Assembly: GCA_016710465.1 (NCBI GenBank)
Contig: JADJVS010000014.1
Coordinates: forward strand, 372,001 to 436,000
Reading direction: 5' to 3'
DNA: 64,000 nt
Origin: Sulfuritalea sp.
Lineage (GTDB): Bacteria > Pseudomonadota > Gammaproteobacteria > Burkholderiales > Rhodocyclaceae
Each line of letters begins with the position of its first letter. Position 1 is the stretch's first letter. The notes beneath the pieces were generated by a model. That model was not told the origin of the DNA. It did not search any database and was given only the letters and a program-made list of their open reading frames with translations. The position numbers and the translations under genes are program-made. Positions 61,234 to 64,000 of the stretch are shown here, one piece after another.

Positions 61234-61441
61234 ATATAAAAGCCTTATAAGTAATAAGGAAAGCTCTTGCTTGTGGAAAAGACCTAAAAAGCCATTAAAT
61301 ACAGTTAATTATACAATGTATAACAGGGTGGGGAAAACAGGTTTTGAATTGTGGATGACTGTTGGTGGTTTTTCCGTTCCGGGTCGCCAAGTCACTTGTC
61401 CACAATTGATTCAACGTTTGTCCCGGTGAGTTGTCCACAGC
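61234..61441. other. oriC: Candidate replication origin (dnaA–dnaN intergenic)
   Basis: The 61221–61330 part is strongly AT-rich compared with its surroundings. DnaA-box-like sites are TGTGGAAAA (61272–61280), TGTGGATGA (61350–61358), TTGTCCACA (61396–61404) and TTGTCCACA (61431–61439). None is a perfect consensus, but four in 170 bases beside an AT-rich stretch, with dnaA and dnaN on either side, fit an origin. A second candidate is the rpmH–dnaA gap, with one perfect box. Confidence 0.6.
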
Positions 61442-62812
61442 TTATCCCTTGATGGTCTGAACCAGGATGTGCAGGTCATTGTTAAGGCGCCCGTCCTTGG
61501 TGCGAAGTTCGACTATGGTTCGGCAGGCATGCAGTACGGTTGTGTGATCCCGTCCGCCAAACGCCTCGCCAATTTCTGGAAGGCTGTGTGAGGTCAGTTC
61601 GCGGCTAAGCCACATCGCGACCTGGCGCGGACGGGCTATGGCGCGGGTGCGTTTTTGGGAATACATGTCGGCGACTTTTATCTTGTAGTAGTCGGAGACC
61701 GTTTTCTGCACCAGTTCCATTGAAATCTGGCGGTTGGTGGCACCAATGATGTCGCGCAGGGCCTCCTTGGCCACGTCGAGATTGATTTCACGCCCGTGAA
61801 ACCGGGCATAGGCGACAACACGGTTAAGGGCGCCTTCAAGCTCGCGTACATTGGAGCGCAGGTTCTTTGCTATCAGGAAGGAGACTTCGTCTGAAATCTC
61901 GATGTGCTCCGCCTCCGCTTTCTTCTTCAGGATGGCGATTCGCATTTCGAGTTCCGGCGGCTCGATGGCGACCGTCAGTCCCCAGTCGAAACGTGAAACC
62001 AGGCGCTCCTCAAGACCTTGCACATCCTTTGGGTAGGTATCGCAGGTGATGATGATCTGCTTCTTGGCTTCCACCAGTGCATTGAAGGCGTAGAAAAACT
62101 CTTCCTGTGTTCGGTCCTTGCGATTGAAGAACTGGATGTCGTCAATGAGCAGCAGGTCCAGCGAACGATAATAGTGTTTGAAGGCCTCGCGGGAATTCTG
62201 CTGGAAGGCTTTGACGACGTCGGAAAAATAATCCTCGGCATGAACGTAGCGGACTTCCATGCCCGGATTGGCCGAATAAATGGCATTGCCGATCGAGTGG
62301 ATCAGATGGGTCTTGCCAAGTCCGACACCGCCATAGATGAACAATGGGTTGTAGGAAACGCCGGGGTTCAACGCGACCTGCTGGGCGGCTGCCCGGGCAA
62401 GATCGTTGGCGCGGCCGGTTACCAGGGTGTCAAACGTGAAATCGGCGTTGAGACGGGTTTTCTCGTAGGCCGGGTCGGACGAGCGGATGCTCTTTTTTGC
62501 CTCCTGAACTGGTTCAGGAGTTGGCAGGTTGACGATTTCGGTTGCTTCCGGAGCGGCTTCCTTGTCCGTGCCGGCGACATCAAGGGCAATGTTTACCGGA
62601 GCGGAAAAGTATTCCTTGCCCAGGGCTTCTATCTGGTTCAGATATCGTTCGCGTACCCATTGCATGACGAAGCGATTCGGTGCCACTAGCTTGAAATGAC
62701 CCTCCGTCGTGCCGTCACGCTCGATTTGCAGGCCCTTGATCCAGGTGTTGAACTGCTGAGCGGGAAGTTCCCGCTCAAAGCGATTCAGACAAACGGACCA
62801 GAAATCATTCAT
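61442..62812 (-). CDS. dnaA: Chromosomal replication initiator DnaA
   Basis: This 456-residue AAA+ protein opens the origin. Domain I is MNDFWSVCLNRFERELPAQQ. The AAA+ domain has Walker A GGVGLGKTHL and Walker B LLIDDIQFF. The DNA-binding domain carries the signature GGRDHTTVLHACRTI. Length and motifs are normal. It is divergent from rpmH. A perfect DnaA box at 62920 suggests autoregulation. Confidence 0.99.
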   Translation of the reverse strand: MNDFWSVCLNRFERELPAQQFNTWIKGLQIERDGTTEGHFKLVAPNRFVMQWVRERYLNQIEALGKEYFSAPVNIALDVAGTDKEAAPEATEIVNLPTPEPVQEAKKSIRSSDPAYEKTRLNADFTFDTLVTGRANDLARAAAQQVALNPGVSYNPLFIYGGVGLGKTHLIHSIGNAIYSANPGMEVRYVHAEDYFSDVVKAFQQNSREAFKHYYRSLDLLLIDDIQFFNRKDRTQEEFFYAFNALVEAKKQIIITCDTYPKDVQGLEERLVSRFDWGLTVAIEPPELEMRIAILKKKAEAEHIEISDEVSFLIAKNLRSNVRELEGALNRVVAYARFHGREINLDVAKEALRDIIGATNRQISMELVQKTVSDYYKIKVADMYSQKRTRAIARPRQVAMWLSRELTSHSLPEIGEAFGGRDHTTVLHACRTIVELRTKDGRLNNDLHILVQTIKG

Positions 62813-62919
62813 GGGCGGTGTTCAGGAGGGAGATTCTCTTGGCTGCAGCAGCGAAAATTGTTGTTGTTCTCGACTCGAATGGTTCGAGCCGACGGCAATT
62901 CTAACGTGTCCGCGAAAAG

Positions 62920-62928
62920 TTATCCACA
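62920..62928 (+). promoter_or_regulatory. Perfect DnaA box TTATCCACA
   Basis: This is a consensus DnaA-binding site in the 210-base rpmH–dnaA gap, about 110 bases ahead of dnaA. It fits dnaA autoregulation or a minor origin element. Confidence 0.85.
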
Positions 62929-62961
62929 GCCGGCTACCTGCCCATGTGGGCCTCGCCAACC

Positions 62962-62990
62962 TTGACAAAACTACGGTAACAGGCTGTAAT
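62962..62990 (+). promoter_or_regulatory. rpmH promoter
   Basis: A perfect TTGACA (62962–62967), 17 bases, then TGTAAT (62985–62990). Transcription would start about 26 bases ahead of the rpmH ATG, whose ribosome site is AGGGGAA. Confidence 0.85.
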
Positions 62991-63022
62991 CCACGGTTTT
63001 TCTTGATTCAGGGGAATTCGTC

Positions 63023-63157
63023 ATGAAACGCACTTATCAGCCATCGGTTGTGCGCCGCAAGCGCACTCACGGCTTTCTCGTACGCATGCGTACCCGTGGC
63101 GGTCGGGCCGTGATTCGTGCGCGTCGCGCCAAGGGCCGTCATCGTCTCGGCGTCTAA
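63023..63157 (+). CDS. rpmH: 50S ribosomal protein L34
   Basis: This 44-residue, very basic protein (MKRTYQPSVVRRKRTHGFLV…) is almost invariant in bacteria. It starts at ATG 63023 and stops with TAA at 63155–63157. It opens the rpmH–rnpA–yidD–yidC operon and overlaps the likely rnpA start. Confidence 0.99.
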   Translation: MKRTYQPSVVRRKRTHGFLVRMRTRGGRAVIRARRAKGRHRLGV

Positions 63158-63530
63158 GCTTCGAGCCCGGTTTCAAAAGGGTTCTCGCCTGCATCAGCCG
63201 CGGGAATTCGCGGCTGTGCTTTCAGCGCGCAAGGTGCTTCGCGGCGATAGCTTCGACCTGCATATGCTCGCAACGGAAAATGCGGGGGCGCCACGGTTGG
63301 GGTTGATCGTTCCAAAGCGGCTGGCGCGCGCCGCGAACCTTCGAAACGCCATAAAACGCCAGGCCAGGGAAGCGTTTCGTTTGATGATTGCCCGGTGCTT
63401 GCCTTGCGACGTTGTTTTGCGGTTGAAACGGCCCGTGTCCGTGGCGGGAAACGAGTTGCGACAGCAACTCAGGAGTTGGCGCGGTGAAATCGACCGACTT
63501 CTTGGTCGCTTGCCCGCGAGAGGCGCATGA
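63117..63530 (+). CDS. rnpA: Ribonuclease P protein component
   Basis: The protein (137 residues from this start) has the RNase P motif RLGLIVPKRLARAANLRNAIKRQAREAFR and the N-terminal FQKGSRLHQPREFAAVL. It helps RNase P RNA mature tRNA 5' ends. The only plausible in-frame start codon upstream of the conserved region is GTG 63117, inside rpmH, giving a 41-base overlap. The extra N-terminal residues are not conserved. It overlaps yidD by 4 bases. Confidence 0.93.
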   Translation: MRVAPRAVIVSASKLRARFQKGSRLHQPREFAAVLSARKVLRGDSFDLHMLATENAGAPRLGLIVPKRLARAANLRNAIKRQAREAFRLMIARCLPCDVVLRLKRPVSVAGNELRQQLRSWRGEIDRLLGRLPARGA

Positions 63531-63748
63531 AATCGCCGCTTGTCCGACCCCTGCAGTGGCTGATCCGTGGCTACCAGATTGCGATCAGCCCGATGCTGGG
63601 GAATCGCTGCCGATATTTTCCCAGTTGTTCGGAGTATGCAATCGAGGCCCTGGAAAAGCATGGGATGTTCAAGGGCGGGTGGCTCGGCGTGCGCCGGATC
63701 GGTCGCTGTCATCCCTGGCAGCCGGGCGGGTATGATCCGGTTCCCTGA
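63527..63748 (+). CDS. yidD: Membrane protein insertion efficiency factor YidD
   Basis: This 73-residue protein has the YidD signature GYQIAISPMLGNRCRYFPSCSEYAIEALEKHG and RIGRCHPW. It assists YidC-mediated insertion. Its ATG overlaps the rnpA TGA, and yidC follows 90 bases later. Confidence 0.97.
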   Translation: MKSPLVRPLQWLIRGYQIAISPMLGNRCRYFPSCSEYAIEALEKHGMFKGGWLGVRRIGRCHPWQPGGYDPVP

Positions 63749-63838
63749 TTGTCGTTTGCGCCAGCTTGAGTTTCCCGGGGCGCGTGCCCGCCAAATTTTG
63801 CCCAGGCTTTCCTGAACAAGAACTTCCCCGAGACAGTA

Positions 63839-64000
63839 ATGGATAACCGACGACTAATGCTGCTGCTGGTGTTCAGCTTTTCGCTGATCATGTTGTGGGA
63901 CGCCTGGCAGAGACAAAATTTGCCAAAGGCACCGGCCGTCGCCGCTGCGGCTGCTGGCAAGCCGGGGGGAGCGGTTGGTGTCGGCGCCGGCGCCGATGGG
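63839..64000 (+). CDS. yidC: Membrane protein insertase YidC, N-terminal part (runs off the window)
   Basis: Fifty-four codons are visible. MDNRRLMLLLVFSFSLIMLWDAWQ is the first transmembrane helix typical of proteobacterial YidC, followed by an Ala/Gly/Pro-rich start of the periplasmic domain. Position after yidD confirms the call. Confidence 0.95.
   Translation, partial: MDNRRLMLLLVFSFSLIMLWDAWQRQNLPKAPAVAAAAAGKPGGAVGVGAGADG

Overview
The window is a stretch of high-GC chromosome from a betaproteobacterium, most likely in or near the Rhodocyclales. This is inferred from gene content and order: glnA–ntrB–ntrC, birA–coaX, coaE–zapD–yacG, a Nudix/ThiE-like fusion beside a DUF815 ATPase, a phasin, and an rpmH–rnpA–yidD–yidC / dnaA–dnaN–gyrB replication-origin region at the right end. 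No rRNA, tRNA, CRISPR array or prophage was found.

Layout. 1–9.4 kb is housekeeping: the glutamine synthetase 3' end, a DUF4124 protein, the NtrB/NtrC nitrogen two-component system, biotin ligase, type III pantothenate kinase, an MscS channel and an M13 metallopeptidase. 9.4–16.2 kb holds small envelope and hypothetical genes: a META-domain protein, a DUF4143 ATPase, a Na/Pi-type transporter, a Sel1 protein with a tiny upstream gene, and an AsmA-like protein. 16.3–24.2 kb is a co-directional membrane/polyamine cluster: DUF350, an SPFH/SHOCT protein, a zinc-ribbon DUF4178 protein, a 47-aa membrane protein, a membrane-fused spermidine synthase, an exported FAD oxidoreductase and AdoMet decarboxylase. 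A toxin–antitoxin pair sits inside it. 24.2–30.4 kb is coaE–zapD–(hicAB inserted)–yacG, then Nudix/ThiE and DUF815 ATPase on the minus strand, then mltA.

30.4–50.3 kb is an accessory region. It contains a nucleotidyltransferase module between 71-bp direct repeats, amt, mobile mystery proteins A/B, and a complete IS66 element with an 8-bp target duplication. The IS66 element carries a passenger gene that is split by an IS630 element. Next come a lower-GC defence-like island (cytosine-5 methyltransferase, MORC/MutL-type GHKL ATPase, an unknown 390-aa protein and an HNH endonuclease), a second hicAB, an MNT/HEPN pair with a nonsense codon, and brnTA. Several families of short palindromic repeats lie between these modules, and many share the core GCGCCGACTTTT.

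50.3–57.4 kb returns to ordinary genes: a thioredoxin, a SEC-C protein, pepN, a histidine phosphatase, a hemerythrin-like protein, a lytic transglycosylase and a phasin. 57.6–64 kb is gyrB–dnaN–dnaA on the minus strand, with rpmH–rnpA–yidD–yidC diverging on the plus strand.

Working together: nitrogen control (GlnA, NtrBC and the later Amt), cofactor supply (BirA, CoaX, CoaE), and cell division and replication form the core. The accessory middle appears to have grown by insertion of stability and defence modules at repeat-rich junctions. Two toxin–antitoxin modules have also landed inside otherwise conserved operons.
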